Shown here in pieces: positions 18,609-27,224 of a DNA stretch of 63,499 nt (within the stretch, counting starts at the first letter, position 1; each line of letters starts with the position of its first letter). A model generated the notes under the pieces. The model had not been told where the DNA came from. It saw only the letters and a list, made by a program, of their open reading frames with translations, and did no database searches. This stretch comes from Glutamicibacter sp. JC586. GTDB lineage: Bacteria > Actinomycetota > Actinomycetes > Actinomycetales > Micrococcaceae. Location: NCBI RefSeq assembly GCF_009805585.1, contig NZ_VHIN01000006.1:1-63499 (forward strand). Reading direction: 5' to 3'. Both the position numbers and the translations under genes were made by a program.

Positions 18609-19211
18609 ATGTTTGTCGTTGCGCTCAGCCCCCGGCCCCGCTCGGTCACCGATGTTGCCGACGCCAGCGAGCAGTTGTGGCATCAGCTTTCCCAAGTTCA
18701 TACTCATGCTCCGTTCACCGCACTGAGCGGACAATTGCTGCTGGGCGTGCCCAAAGATCCCGACGCGGCAGTAGATGCACTCATGCGAGTGGCGAGGTTG
18801 AACTTCTGCAATATCGGCCTGGGCATAGGCAGCCTTTATGAGCCGGTACCTACCGAAGCGGACCTGGTTGAAGGCAAAGCTGCACGTCGCGCTCTGGGCG
18901 CTTTGGAGGCCGCAAGTCACCGAGGGGAACGCGTTCCTATTTGTGTGTCGTCAGGCAATGACGAAATGGATGCCGAGCTCGAGGGTCTTTTGCGCATGCT
19001 CGGCCAGTGGATTCGTACTCGCACTGAAGCCGAATGGTCTGTAGTTGATCTGCTCACTCCTGGTGTGCGCGGCCAGCAGAAAGCTGTGGCCGAGATCCTT
19101 GGGATCACTCCGCAGGCGGTATCAGCCGCGATTGTGCGCTCAGGCTACAACGATGAGCTCGGCGCACGCGCAGCCATCGCCCGGCTACTGGAATTCACTG
19201 ACCAGCTCTAG
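18609..19211 (+). CDS. SatD-like protein with C-terminal HTH
   Basis: A 200-residue protein whose layout follows the SatD family: an N-terminal alpha/beta part with LSGQLLLGV near 39-47, a GLGIGSLY segment near 70-77, EGKAARRALGAL near 87-98 (cf. GpAfxxAR), then a C-terminal helix-turn-helix QQKAVAEILGITPQAVSAAI near 157-176. The similarity is by eye and distant. It follows yczE on the same strand after 58 bases and is convergent with a HAD phosphatase (stops overlap by four bases). The role is unknown; regulatory DNA binding is the simplest reading. Confidence 0.5.
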   Translation: MFVVALSPRPRSVTDVADASEQLWHQLSQVHTHAPFTALSGQLLLGVPKDPDAAVDALMRVARLNFCNIGLGIGSLYEPVPTEADLVEGKAARRALGALEAASHRGERVPICVSSGNDEMDAELEGLLRMLGQWIRTRTEAEWSVVDLLTPGVRGQQKAVAEILGITPQAVSAAIVRSGYNDELGARAAIARLLEFTDQL

Positions 19212-20038
19212 CCTTGCAACAGTCCCTCGAGGACAATCGCCAAACCGTCCTCATCCACGCCTTCGGTCACAGCGTCAGCTACATCCTTAACTTCATCCGG
19301 TGCCTGCCCCATGGCCACACCGTGGCCGGCCCACTGAAGCATTTCGATGTCATTGCGGCCATCACCCACGGCCAGTGAATCGGCCAGATCAAATTTGAGG
19401 ATCGCTCGCAGGCGCTCCAGACCACTAGCTTTGGTGGTGCCGTCGGCGGCGATATCCAGCCAGGCGGTCCACCCTACCGAGTAGGTCACGCCGGAGAGTC
19501 CAAGTCCCTGCACCGCATGTCCGAACTCCTCGGCTGTATTGTCGGTGGAGAACACCACGACACGCACTGCCTTGTTGGCCAGCAATTCCTCGAAATCAAC
19601 AACCCTGGATTCGGCGCCAAAACTGGCATCGCCAAATTCCTGGTTAGAAAGAAATTCGCCGCGCTCATTCTCCAGCGCGTACTTGGCCTTGGGCAACTGC
19701 TTCCACAAGGCAGTGAGTGCCTTTGATGGATCAAAAACTTCACGGTGAATCACTTCGACGTCTCCGTCGCTCACCTTGGCCAGTACGCCGCCGTTGCTGA
19801 CCACGACGTAGCCGTGATCAATGCCCAGTTCTTCCATGATTGGAAGGGCCGCACCAAGGGAACGTCCAGTGGAGATGACCACTTCGTGGCCCTGCTCAAC
19901 CACTGCCCGGGCTGCGTTACGTACCCGCTGACTCATCTGGCCCTGATGGTTGACGATGGTTCCGTCCACATCAAGGCAAATCATCATTTTCTGCTTATTT
20001 AGTCGGTCGTCGTTGCCGATCTTTGTCATAACTGTCAT
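19208..20038 (-). CDS. Cof-type HAD phosphatase
   Basis: A 276-residue HAD-superfamily hydrolase with a C2 (Cof) cap. It has the nucleophile motif CLDVDGTIV near 22-30, STGRS near 56-60 (motif II) and VGDGRNDIEML near 226-236 (motif IV). Such enzymes dephosphorylate sugar phosphates or flavin nucleotides; the substrate cannot be assigned. The start is uncertain: the first 18 residues are not family-like, and MMICLDVDG could begin at an internal ATG. It lies downstream of serS on the same strand, a frequent neighbour in actinobacteria. Confidence 0.86.
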   Translation of the reverse strand: MTVMTKIGNDDRLNKQKMMICLDVDGTIVNHQGQMSQRVRNAARAVVEQGHEVVISTGRSLGAALPIMEELGIDHGYVVVSNGGVLAKVSDGDVEVIHREVFDPSKALTALWKQLPKAKYALENERGEFLSNQEFGDASFGAESRVVDFEELLANKAVRVVVFSTDNTAEEFGHAVQGLGLSGVTYSVGWTAWLDIAADGTTKASGLERLRAILKFDLADSLAVGDGRNDIEMLQWAGHGVAMGQAPDEVKDVADAVTEGVDEDGLAIVLEGLLQG

Positions 20039-20114
20039 GGCTCAAGTTAACCATCACCGCCGCAATTTAGCGATGATCCACGGCACAGGCGCACTTGAAT
20101 AGCTGGTTAACGGC

Positions 20115-20149
20115 AATTGCCGGCCACCTGGATAAGGTGACCGGCAATT
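20115..20149 (-). terminator. Hairpin downstream of serS
   Basis: A 15-bp stem with one mismatch (20115-20129 pairing with 20135-20149) and a five-base loop, 13 bases past the serS stop. The trailing T-run is poor in either direction, so termination may be partial, allowing read-through into the HAD gene. Confidence 0.5.
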
Positions 20150-20162
20150 TGTTAATCACGAA

Positions 20163-21440
20163 TTACTTGAGAACTTCGAGTCCGCCGAGGTATGGCTGCA
20201 GAGCCTTAGGAACGTTGACCGAACCGTCTGCATTCTGGTGGTTTTCCAGAATCGCAACGATCCAGCGTGTGGTTGCCAAGGTACCGTTCAGTGTAGCTAC
20301 CGAACGGGTCTTGCCTGGCTTGCCGTCAACAATTTCGCGTTCGCGAATGTTAAGGCGGCGGGCCTGGAAGGTGGTGCAATTTGAGGTCGAGGTCAGTTCG
20401 CGGTATGCGTCCTGAGTTGGAACCCAAGCTTCACAGTCGAACTTGCGAGCAGCACTCATTCCGAGGTCGCCGGCGGCGGTGTCGATCACGCGATATGGAA
20501 GTTCCATGCGGCCAAGCATTTCTTCCTCCATGGCCAGCAAATTCTGGTGTTCAGCTTCAGCGTTCTCAACGCTGGTGTAGGTGAACATTTCCAGTTTGTT
20601 GAACTGATGAACGCGGATAATGCCACGGGTGTCCTTGCCGGCCGAACCAGCTTCTCGTCGGTAGCACGAGGACCAACCGGCGTAGCGAATTGGGCCCTGA
20701 GACAGATCCATGATCTCGTCCGAGTGGTAACCGGCCAGGGCCACCTCGGAGGTGCCCACCAGGTACATGTTGTCGCGCTCGAGCTTGTAGATCTCGTCGT
20801 CGTGCGCCACATCGAAGCCGGTGCCCTGCATGGTTTCTGGGCGGACCAAGGTCGGGGTGATCATTGGGATGAAGCCACGCTCCATAGCCACGTCCAGCGC
20901 CATGTTCATCATCGCGATTTCCAGTCGGGCACCAATGCCCTTGAGGAAGTAGAAACGCGAGCCAGAAACCTTTGCGCCGCGCTCCATGTCGATGGCGCCC
21001 AGCTTCTCGCCGATCTGCAGGTGATCCAACGGTTCAAAGCCTTCGGCCTTGAAGTCGCGGATGGTACCCACATGCTTCACGACGGTGAAGTCCTCCTCAC
21101 CACCGGCAGGGATGCCGTCGATGATCAGGTTAGGGATCAGACGCTGCAGTTCGGTGCACTTAGCAGCGGCTTCATCGGAGGCAGCCTGGGCAGACTTGAC
21201 CGAAGTGGCCAGTTCTTTGACCTCGGCCAGCAGCGCGGCGCGTTCCTCGCCCTTGGCCTGGCCGACCTTCTTAGAGAACGCATTCTGCTCGGCACGCAGG
21301 CGCTCGTAGGTGGCAATGGTTTCGCGACGCGCCGTGTCAGCAGCCATAAGCTGGTCAACTAACGACTCGTCGGCACCGCGCGCGCGTTGCGAGGCGCGGT
21401 ACAAATCCGGATTTTCGGTGAGCATTTTCAGGTCGATCAC
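20163..21440 (-). CDS. serS: Seryl-tRNA synthetase
   Basis: Class II aminoacyl-tRNA synthetase of 425 residues, normal length. An N-terminal tRNA-binding coiled coil (about 30-100) is followed by the catalytic core: motif 2 with [17 protein letters not shown] and the serine/ATP-binding [10 protein letters not shown]. Motif 3 has [20 protein letters not shown] near the end, and [11 protein letters not shown] is present. The start MIDLKML is family-typical. It is divergent from the lipid-kinase-like gene. Confidence 0.98.
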   Translation of the reverse strand: MIDLKMLTENPDLYRASQRARGADESLVDQLMAADTARRETIATYERLRAEQNAFSKKVGQAKGEERAALLAEVKELATSVKSAQAASDEAAAKCTELQRLIPNLIIDGIPAGGEEDFTVVKHVGTIRDFKAEGFEPLDHLQIGEKLGAIDMERGAKVSGSRFYFLKGIGARLEIAMMNMALDVAMERGFIPMITPTLVRPETMQGTGFDVAHDDEIYKLERDNMYLVGTSEVALAGYHSDEIMDLSQGPIRYAGWSSCYRREAGSAGKDTRGIIRVHQFNKLEMFTYTSVENAEAEHQNLLAMEEEMLGRMELPYRVIDTAAGDLGMSAARKFDCEAWVPTQDAYRELTSTSNCTTFQARRLNIREREIVDGKPGKTRSVATLNGTLATTRWIVAILENHQNADGSVNVPKALQPYLGGLEVLK

Positions 21441-21478
21441 ACGTTAAGCGTAACAATCTTGAGTACGATGAAAGCACT

Positions 21479-22525
21479 ATGCAGACAAATCGTGTGATCG
21501 TTTTCTCTGCCGTGGCCGCCGCAGCTGCCGTCGCGGCAACAAGTTGGTACTCGGTGCGTAAGCTTTCGCACTACCGCAAGCCCTCGGCGCAAGAGCCGTT
21601 CGCAGCCGAACAGCAGAGTCCGGGCAAGGTCGCACTGGTCATCAATCCGTCCAAGTCAGGTGCTGAAGAAGCGCAGAAGGCCGTAGAGCGAGTCTGCGCT
21701 GAAGCCGGGGTTGAGGCTCCCCTTGTACTGCACACGACGAAGGAAAATGCGGGCCAAGATGCTGCCCGGGAAGCCTTGGATGCGCAGTGCGACACAATTA
21801 TTGCCGCAGGCGGAGATGGAACTATCCGTGCCGTCGCAGAAGTACTCGAAGGTACCGAAGCCGCACTTGGCGTGTTGCCTCTAGGTACCGGCAACCTGCT
21901 AGCCCGAAATGTCGATATTCCGCTCGATGATCTGCACACCGCCGCACTTGCTGCCGTGCGTGGCATGGTCCGCCGGATCGACGTGGGGCACATGAAACTC
22001 AAACTGCTCGACGGCTCAGAGGCAGACCACGCATTCTTGGTCATTGCCGGGGTAGGCACGGACGCGGATCTTTTTGATGACACCAATGAGGAGCTGAAGT
22101 CCAAGGTTGGTTGGCTCGCTTATTCTGAGGCGGGTCTGCGTCAGCTTCCGGGCAAGCGCAAAAAGGTCAACTTCAAATTAGATGACGACGAAAACTGGCA
22201 AACCCGTAAGGTCCGCTCGGTGCTTTTCGCTAACTGTGGCAAACTGCAGGGCTTGGACTTTGTCCCCGACGCCAAAATTGATGATGGCGTCTTAGATGCA
22301 GTGATCCTGTCTCCTCGTTCAGCCGCTGGCTGGATGTGGATTTTACTCAAGACAGCATTCCGCGCTAAAAACAAGATCCCTGTGATGAGCTTCTACCAGA
22401 CCCCAGGGATCGCCTTGCGTTGTGCTGAGCCTATGAATACCCAGATCGATGGGGATCCCACCGGTCAGGTCAACGAACTGAAAGTGAGTATTTCACCGAG
22501 TTCGTTGCGCCTACGCACCCCGTAG
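21479..22525 (+). CDS. Diacylglycerol kinase family protein
   Basis: A 348-residue lipid-kinase-like protein (DagK/YegS/LCB5 family) with GGDGT at 111-115 and PLGTGN at 134-139. An N-terminal hydrophobic segment (6-24) should tether it to the membrane. Such enzymes phosphorylate diacylglycerol or related lipids with ATP. It sits between serS and pheA, the usual actinobacterial place, and ends in a shared terminator. Confidence 0.9.
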   Translation: MQTNRVIVFSAVAAAAAVAATSWYSVRKLSHYRKPSAQEPFAAEQQSPGKVALVINPSKSGAEEAQKAVERVCAEAGVEAPLVLHTTKENAGQDAAREALDAQCDTIIAAGGDGTIRAVAEVLEGTEAALGVLPLGTGNLLARNVDIPLDDLHTAALAAVRGMVRRIDVGHMKLKLLDGSEADHAFLVIAGVGTDADLFDDTNEELKSKVGWLAYSEAGLRQLPGKRKKVNFKLDDDENWQTRKVRSVLFANCGKLQGLDFVPDAKIDDGVLDAVILSPRSAAGWMWILLKTAFRAKNKIPVMSFYQTPGIALRCAEPMNTQIDGDPTGQVNELKVSISPSSLRLRTP

Positions 22526-22547
22526 TTGACATTCGTCTCAAGACGCT

Positions 22548-22588
22548 GTGAAGGCCTCGATAATCCTGAAGACTATCGAGACCTTCAC
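22548..22588. terminator. Terminator between converging lipid kinase and pheA
   Basis: A 15-bp stem with one mismatch (22548-22562 pairing with 22574-22588) and an 11-base loop in the 70-base convergent gap. No long T-run follows on either strand. Its place suggests it serves both genes. Confidence 0.6.
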
Positions 22589-22595
22589 GGCCTCT

Positions 22596-23519
22596 CTATA
22601 GCCGATTGCGCAGCGACTGCACCCACGCACGAGCATCACTAAATGCGCCGTCCGAATTATGCTTATCAACAAGAGGTTCAACACCCTGCGCCGCCGGATA
22701 GGAACCAAGGAAGCGTAGATCTGGGGTCAGTCGGTGCAATCCGGACAGGGCCGCAGCCACACGTTCATCGGCCACGTGCCCCTCAAAGTCCACAGAGAAG
22801 AAGTACTGGCCTAAACCTTGGCCGGTGGGACGAGATTCAATGCGCGAAAGGTTCACGCCGCGAGCGGTAAATTGCTCAAGTAGTTCCATCAGCGCACCGG
22901 GGCGATCTTGCCGCAACGGCAGGATCAGAGTGGATTTATCCACCCCGCTGGGAGCCGGAATCTTCCCCGGACGGGTGACCAGAATGAAGCGAGTCACCGC
23001 ACCCACATTGTCCTCAACCCCGCGCACCATTACCTTCAGTGCGCGTTCCTCAGCCACCAAAGGGTTGCAGATCGCAGCATCATGCTGTGGGTCATCCTCG
23101 ACCAGGGCCACCGCAGCGGCCGCCGTAGATGATGCCGGAGTGAAGACGGCGCCGGGGATATTCGCTTCTGCCCACAACCGGCATTGTGCCCAAGCGTGCC
23201 CGTGAGTGGAGACTAGCTTGATCTGATCCAGCGAGTCGATGCCCGGGCGTACCGCCAGCACAAAACTGATGGGGACAAGGATTTCAGCAACAATCTGCAA
23301 GGCTTGACCTTGGGCAATGGCGTCCAAGGTGGCCGAAACGCCACCTTCCACCGAATTTTCAATCGGTACCATCGCAGCATCGACGCTGCCATCTCGCACC
23401 ATCGCCAAGGCAATGTTCACATTAGTTGCGGGGATACGTTGCGCGTCCGGTGCCCCGGGAACCTGCAGCAGCGCCGACTCGGTGAAGGTGCCTGCAGGTC
23501 CCAGATAGGCGTATTTCAT
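22596..23519 (-). CDS. pheA: Prephenate dehydratase
   Basis: Converts prephenate to phenylpyruvate in phenylalanine synthesis. The 307 residues hold the PDT domain (1-185; PIENS at 52-56, STHGHAWAQC near 104-113, the catalytic TRF at 176-178) and an ACT regulatory domain (about 196-270), where ESRP at 228-231 binds phenylalanine for feedback inhibition. Its ATG overlaps the upstream rhodanese stop by four bases. Confidence 0.96.
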   Translation of the reverse strand: MKYAYLGPAGTFTESALLQVPGAPDAQRIPATNVNIALAMVRDGSVDAAMVPIENSVEGGVSATLDAIAQGQALQIVAEILVPISFVLAVRPGIDSLDQIKLVSTHGHAWAQCRLWAEANIPGAVFTPASSTAAAAVALVEDDPQHDAAICNPLVAEERALKVMVRGVEDNVGAVTRFILVTRPGKIPAPSGVDKSTLILPLRQDRPGALMELLEQFTARGVNLSRIESRPTGQGLGQYFFSVDFEGHVADERVAAALSGLHRLTPDLRFLGSYPAAQGVEPLVDKHNSDGAFSDARAWVQSLRNRL

Positions 23520-23842
23520 CGGACTGCTGGCTCCTGCCCATTTTCTGATTCCATTGGCAGGCCGGCTTCAATCCATGCATCCGAACCACCGGCAACGTTA
23601 AACGCCGTGTAGCCCATTCCGGTCAGCCAGGCTGCTGCCTGCGCGGAACGTCCACCGGTGCGGCAGATGACATAAGTGTCCACATCTGGATCCAGTTCGC
23701 CAACACGCTCAGGAAGGGTGCCCAATACGACATGGGTAGCACCAGTTGCGTGGCCGGCTTCCCATTCAAAGTCTTCACGTACGTCAAGGATGAAGGCATC
23801 CTTAGGGACATCATTGACCGAAACAGTCTCAAAATCGCTCAT
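23516..23842 (-). CDS. Rhodanese-domain protein
   Basis: A single-domain rhodanese of 108 residues. The active-site loop CRTGGR starts at Cys60, which would carry a persulfide in sulfur transfer; the CH2A-like LDVREDFEWEAGH is near 19-31. I start at MSDFETVS (ATG ending at 23842), nine bases after GAGGA; two ATG codons lie upstream without a fitting site. Overlap with pheA suggests a two-gene unit, but no metabolic link is evident. Confidence 0.88.
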   Translation of the reverse strand: MSDFETVSVNDVPKDAFILDVREDFEWEAGHATGATHVVLGTLPERVGELDPDVDTYVICRTGGRSAQAAAWLTGMGYTAFNVAGGSDAWIEAGLPMESENGQEPAVR

Positions 23843-23909
23843 AGCTAGCATTCCTCTCACATAGGGTGTTTGCTTATAAGACTAGTCATTTCCTGCGTCG
23901 AAAGCTGAC

Positions 23910-25256
23910 ATGTTTCCCACTAGCGCCCTGAAATTGCGTGACGACTTGGCCCGAGGCGAGATTTCCAGTCGCGAGCTGACCGAACACTACCTGAACCGCA
24001 TAGAGCAACAGCGGGATTTGGGCGCCTTTGTGCACGTGGCCGAGGATGCCATGGCCGCCGCTGCGGCAGCCGATGAAGCGCAGGTACGTGGGCAGTTGGG
24101 GCGGCTTCACGGAATGCCCACCGCATTCAAAGATTTGAACGATGTGACCGGCATGCCTACGACCTACGGATCAGCTGCCATCGATCACCCGGTGGCCACT
24201 CGCGATCATTCCCTCGTTGCGCAGCTGCGCAGTGAAGGAGTGGTGGTTCTAGGCAAAACGCAGGTCCCAGAATTTGGGCTGAGCAGCCATTCAGAAAACC
24301 TGGTGGCTCCAGCTTCACGCAATCCTTTTGATCCAACGCGCTCTTCGGGCGGTTCCTCGGGCGGACAGGCTGCGGCGATCGCCGCCGGAATGATTCCGGT
24401 GGGACCGGGCTCTGATGGTGGTGGCTCGGTACGCATCCCGGCAGCAGCTTGTGGACTCATTGGGCTCAAGCCGTCACTCGGACGAGTCCCCACCGATGTG
24501 TTAGACGGTTATGTTGATCCGCTGGGGGCGCCAAAGCTCGCCGTCTCAGGCCCACTGGCCCATGATGCTTTAGATGCAGCGCTGTTGCTGGATGCGATGC
24601 GCGGCAAGGATCATTACCTGCCGCTGTTGCAAGGCAGCTACCCCGAACGTTTAAACGAGTTGAGCATCGGCTTCAGCACCCACTCACCCTTTGAATCGGT
24701 CTACGACATCTCGATTTCTCCTCAAGCCCGCGCTGCCTTTGACCGAGGCCTTAAGCTACTGGGCCAGCGCCACCGCGTACAGCCAGCGGATATGAACTAT
24801 GCGGAGGACTACCCTCAGACCTTTGCCACGGTGTGGACCAACGGACTCAAAGATGTTCCTATCAATGACGAGTCACTGTTGGGCGAGTTGGCCCGCGATT
24901 ACCGGCGCCGGGCCGCGGGGCGTTCGCTGGAACAGAATCTACAGGCCGGTTCACGGCTTAAACAGATTGCCGCGGACTTTGTTCGCCAATGGTCAGCCTA
25001 TGACGTTATTGCCACCCCAGCGATGGCAACCATTCCACCGTTGCTCGGGCACTATACCCAAGGCGATGCGGATCGCGATTATATGTTGCAGTGTCAGTAC
25101 ACGCCGTACACCTCAATGGTGAACGTCGCCTCAGTAGCTGCCATCACCATTCCGGTGATGACCACTGAGGATGGGTTACCAATGAGTATTCAGCTGATTT
25201 CCCCTCGTTCAGACGAAGGACTTCTGCTCGCGCTGGCCGCCCAGATGCAGCTGTGA
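23910..25256 (+). CDS. Amidase signature family enzyme
   Basis: A 448-residue amidase with the Ser-cisSer-Lys triad visible: Lys74 in AFKDLND, the cis-Ser at 149 in GGSSGGQ and the nucleophile Ser173 in GSDGGGSVRIPA. It hydrolyses an amide to acid plus ammonia. The gene is alone, lacking gatB/gatC neighbours, and its C-terminal part is not GatA-like, so a catabolic amidase (aryl or aliphatic) rather than the tRNA amidotransferase subunit is likely. Confidence 0.9.
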   Translation: MFPTSALKLRDDLARGEISSRELTEHYLNRIEQQRDLGAFVHVAEDAMAAAAAADEAQVRGQLGRLHGMPTAFKDLNDVTGMPTTYGSAAIDHPVATRDHSLVAQLRSEGVVVLGKTQVPEFGLSSHSENLVAPASRNPFDPTRSSGGSSGGQAAAIAAGMIPVGPGSDGGGSVRIPAAACGLIGLKPSLGRVPTDVLDGYVDPLGAPKLAVSGPLAHDALDAALLLDAMRGKDHYLPLLQGSYPERLNELSIGFSTHSPFESVYDISISPQARAAFDRGLKLLGQRHRVQPADMNYAEDYPQTFATVWTNGLKDVPINDESLLGELARDYRRRAAGRSLEQNLQAGSRLKQIAADFVRQWSAYDVIATPAMATIPPLLGHYTQGDADRDYMLQCQYTPYTSMVNVASVAAITIPVMTTEDGLPMSIQLISPRSDEGLLLALAAQMQL

Positions 25257-25308
25257 GCTTTGCCATATAAGTAGGTACTCGAGTAGCCAAAAGCGAAAAA
25301 TATTACGT

Positions 25309-26766
25309 ATGTCTACTGCAACAACGAGCACTTCTAACACCGGAAGGACCTTCTTTGGTCACCCCGGTGCGCTCGCAAGCCTCTTCAGCGTAGAAATGTG
25401 GGAGCGATTCTCTTTCTACGGTATGCAGGGCTTGCTGGCTTACTACATGTATTACTCGGCCACCGATGGTGGTCTGGGAATGGACCAGGGCTTGGCCCTG
25501 TCCCTGGTTGGCGCTTACGGTGGCGCCGTATACCTGTCCACCATTCTTGGCGCGTGGCTCTCTGACCGTCTCTTCGGTTCCGAGCGCGTATTGTTCTTCT
25601 CGGCCATTGGCATCATGGTTGGGCACATTGCCCTAGCATTGCTGCCTAGTTACATTGGCTTAATCATTGGTCTGATTCTGGTCGCTGTCGGTTCCGGTGG
25701 CCTGAAGGCCAACGCCGTAGCACTGGTTGGCTCGCTCTACGCCAAGGAAGATCCACGCATTGATGCTGGCTTCTCCCTGTTCTACATGGGCGTGAACATT
25801 GGTGGCTTGATCGGCCCACTGCTCACCGGCTGGCTTCAGGTGACCTACGGCTTCCATATCGGTTTCGGCGCTGCCGCCATCGGTATGGCTATCGGCCTGG
25901 GGATCTACGCTGCGGGGCGCAAGAAGCTTCCTGCCAGTGGCAACATCCCGAATAACCCGTTGCCTGCCAACGAGCGCAAGCGTTACGTACTGATCTTTGC
26001 GGCTGTTTTGGTCATCATCATTGCCGCTTTCGCGACCAAGATCGTCACCCCTGAAAACCTTGCCAGCACCGTGGCTTATGTGGTTATCGTGGCTTCGGTC
26101 ATCTACTTTGCTTTGATCCTGCGCAGCAAGAAGGTTGATGCGACCGAGCGCAAGCAGGTCTGGGCATTTATCCCGTTCTACATTGGATCGGCTGCCTTCT
26201 GGGCGCTGTTCCAGCAGCAGTTCACCTTCATCGCCGCATACTCGGATCAGCGTTTGGACCGCCACATTGGTAGCTGGGAGATGCCACCGAGCTGGGTCAC
26301 CTCGATCAACCCAGTATTCATCATCATCTTCGCCGGCGTTTTCGCCGCCATGTGGACCAAGCTGGGCAAACGTCAGCCACACACTGCCGTCAAGTTCGGG
26401 CTCTCACTGGTAATTGTGGGTGCTGCGTTCCTATGCTTCATTCCGTTGGAGTCCTTCACCATGACCCCACTGTTGGCCTTGGTGGGTATTTTGTTGCTGT
26501 GCACTTTTGCTGAGCTACTGCTCTCCCCAGTGGGACAGGCCATCGCTACTAAGTTGGCTCCGGCTGCCTTTGGTACCCAGATGATTGCACTGTTCTTCCT
26601 GTCGGTATCCTTGGGCACCACCCTGTCCGGTGTGCTGGCTGGTTACTACACTCCGGGTAACGAGATCCCTTACTTCATCGCCATGGGCGGCACCGCTGTC
26701 GTTCTGGGTATCGCCATGATGGCGGCAACCCCGGGGCTGAAGAAGTTGATGGGCTCGATTCACTAG
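25309..26766 (+). CDS. POT-family di-/tripeptide:proton symporter
   Basis: A 485-residue MFS transporter of the peptide (PTR2/POT, DtpT-like) family with about 12 to 14 helices. The proton-coupling signature E29-x-x-E32-R33-F34 is intact, and FYMGVNIGG near 158-166 matches the FYxxINxG motif. It imports di- and tripeptides. No strong Shine-Dalgarno precedes the ATG. A strong terminator follows. The peptidase Pcp and the amidase nearby could use its cargo, but they are not in its operon. Confidence 0.93.
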   Translation: MSTATTSTSNTGRTFFGHPGALASLFSVEMWERFSFYGMQGLLAYYMYYSATDGGLGMDQGLALSLVGAYGGAVYLSTILGAWLSDRLFGSERVLFFSAIGIMVGHIALALLPSYIGLIIGLILVAVGSGGLKANAVALVGSLYAKEDPRIDAGFSLFYMGVNIGGLIGPLLTGWLQVTYGFHIGFGAAAIGMAIGLGIYAAGRKKLPASGNIPNNPLPANERKRYVLIFAAVLVIIIAAFATKIVTPENLASTVAYVVIVASVIYFALILRSKKVDATERKQVWAFIPFYIGSAAFWALFQQQFTFIAAYSDQRLDRHIGSWEMPPSWVTSINPVFIIIFAGVFAAMWTKLGKRQPHTAVKFGLSLVIVGAAFLCFIPLESFTMTPLLALVGILLLCTFAELLLSPVGQAIATKLAPAAFGTQMIALFFLSVSLGTTLSGVLAGYYTPGNEIPYFIAMGGTAVVLGIAMMAATPGLKKLMGSIH

Positions 26767-26784
26767 GCTCACAACTGCGAAAAT

Positions 26785-26817
26785 TAGCTGGTCCCGATTT
26801 CGGGACCAGCTATTTTT
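26785..26817 (+). terminator. Rho-independent terminator after the peptide transporter
   Basis: A perfect 12-bp stem (26785-26796 with 26801-26812), ATTT loop and TTTTTG tail, 18 bases past the stop. Confidence 0.9.
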
Positions 26818-26845
26818 GTTGGAATTGTTCTGCAGAGGTCAACGC

Positions 26846-27169
26846 CTATGCATAGGTCACATTCTCGTAATAGGAACTGTCTCCAAACCCGCTGGCAATG
26901 AACCAAACGAACCAGATGACCACCGCATATGTGACGATGGCTAGGACTAATCCGATCCATGACGTGATCAGCCCAGCCAATGCTAGGTCTCGGGAACGTG
27001 GTTCGCGTCGGTAGGCAAGGTGTCCGGTAATGACTCCAGCGAGCGGAACAAGGATAATAGCAGCAAAGCCCAACATCGATAAGATGCCCAGCACCAAGGA
27101 AGCCACGGACAATCCGTTGGGTTCTCGCGGTGGCTGGTACGGGTTCTGCGGATATGGGTAGTAGCTCAT
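26846..27169 (-). CDS. Small DUF4190-like membrane protein
   Basis: A 107-residue protein: a Tyr/Pro/Asn-rich cytoplasmic N-terminus (MSYYPYPQNPYQPP) and two transmembrane blocks (about 22-48 and 65-92) with the family's charged loop AYRREPRSRDLALAG between them. This is the DUF4190 layout found across actinobacteria. The ATG ending at 27169 follows GTAGGTG; a GTG one codon earlier is possible. Convergent with the peptide transporter and divergent from pgm. Function unknown. Confidence 0.75.
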   Translation of the reverse strand: MSYYPYPQNPYQPPREPNGLSVASLVLGILSMLGFAAIILVPLAGVITGHLAYRREPRSRDLALAGLITSWIGLVLAIVTYAVVIWFVWFIASGFGDSSYYENVTYA

Positions 27170-27224
27170 CACCTACTATTCTTCTACGAATTCGCATAAG
27201 GCGCATTAACCTGAGAGGCAATCT

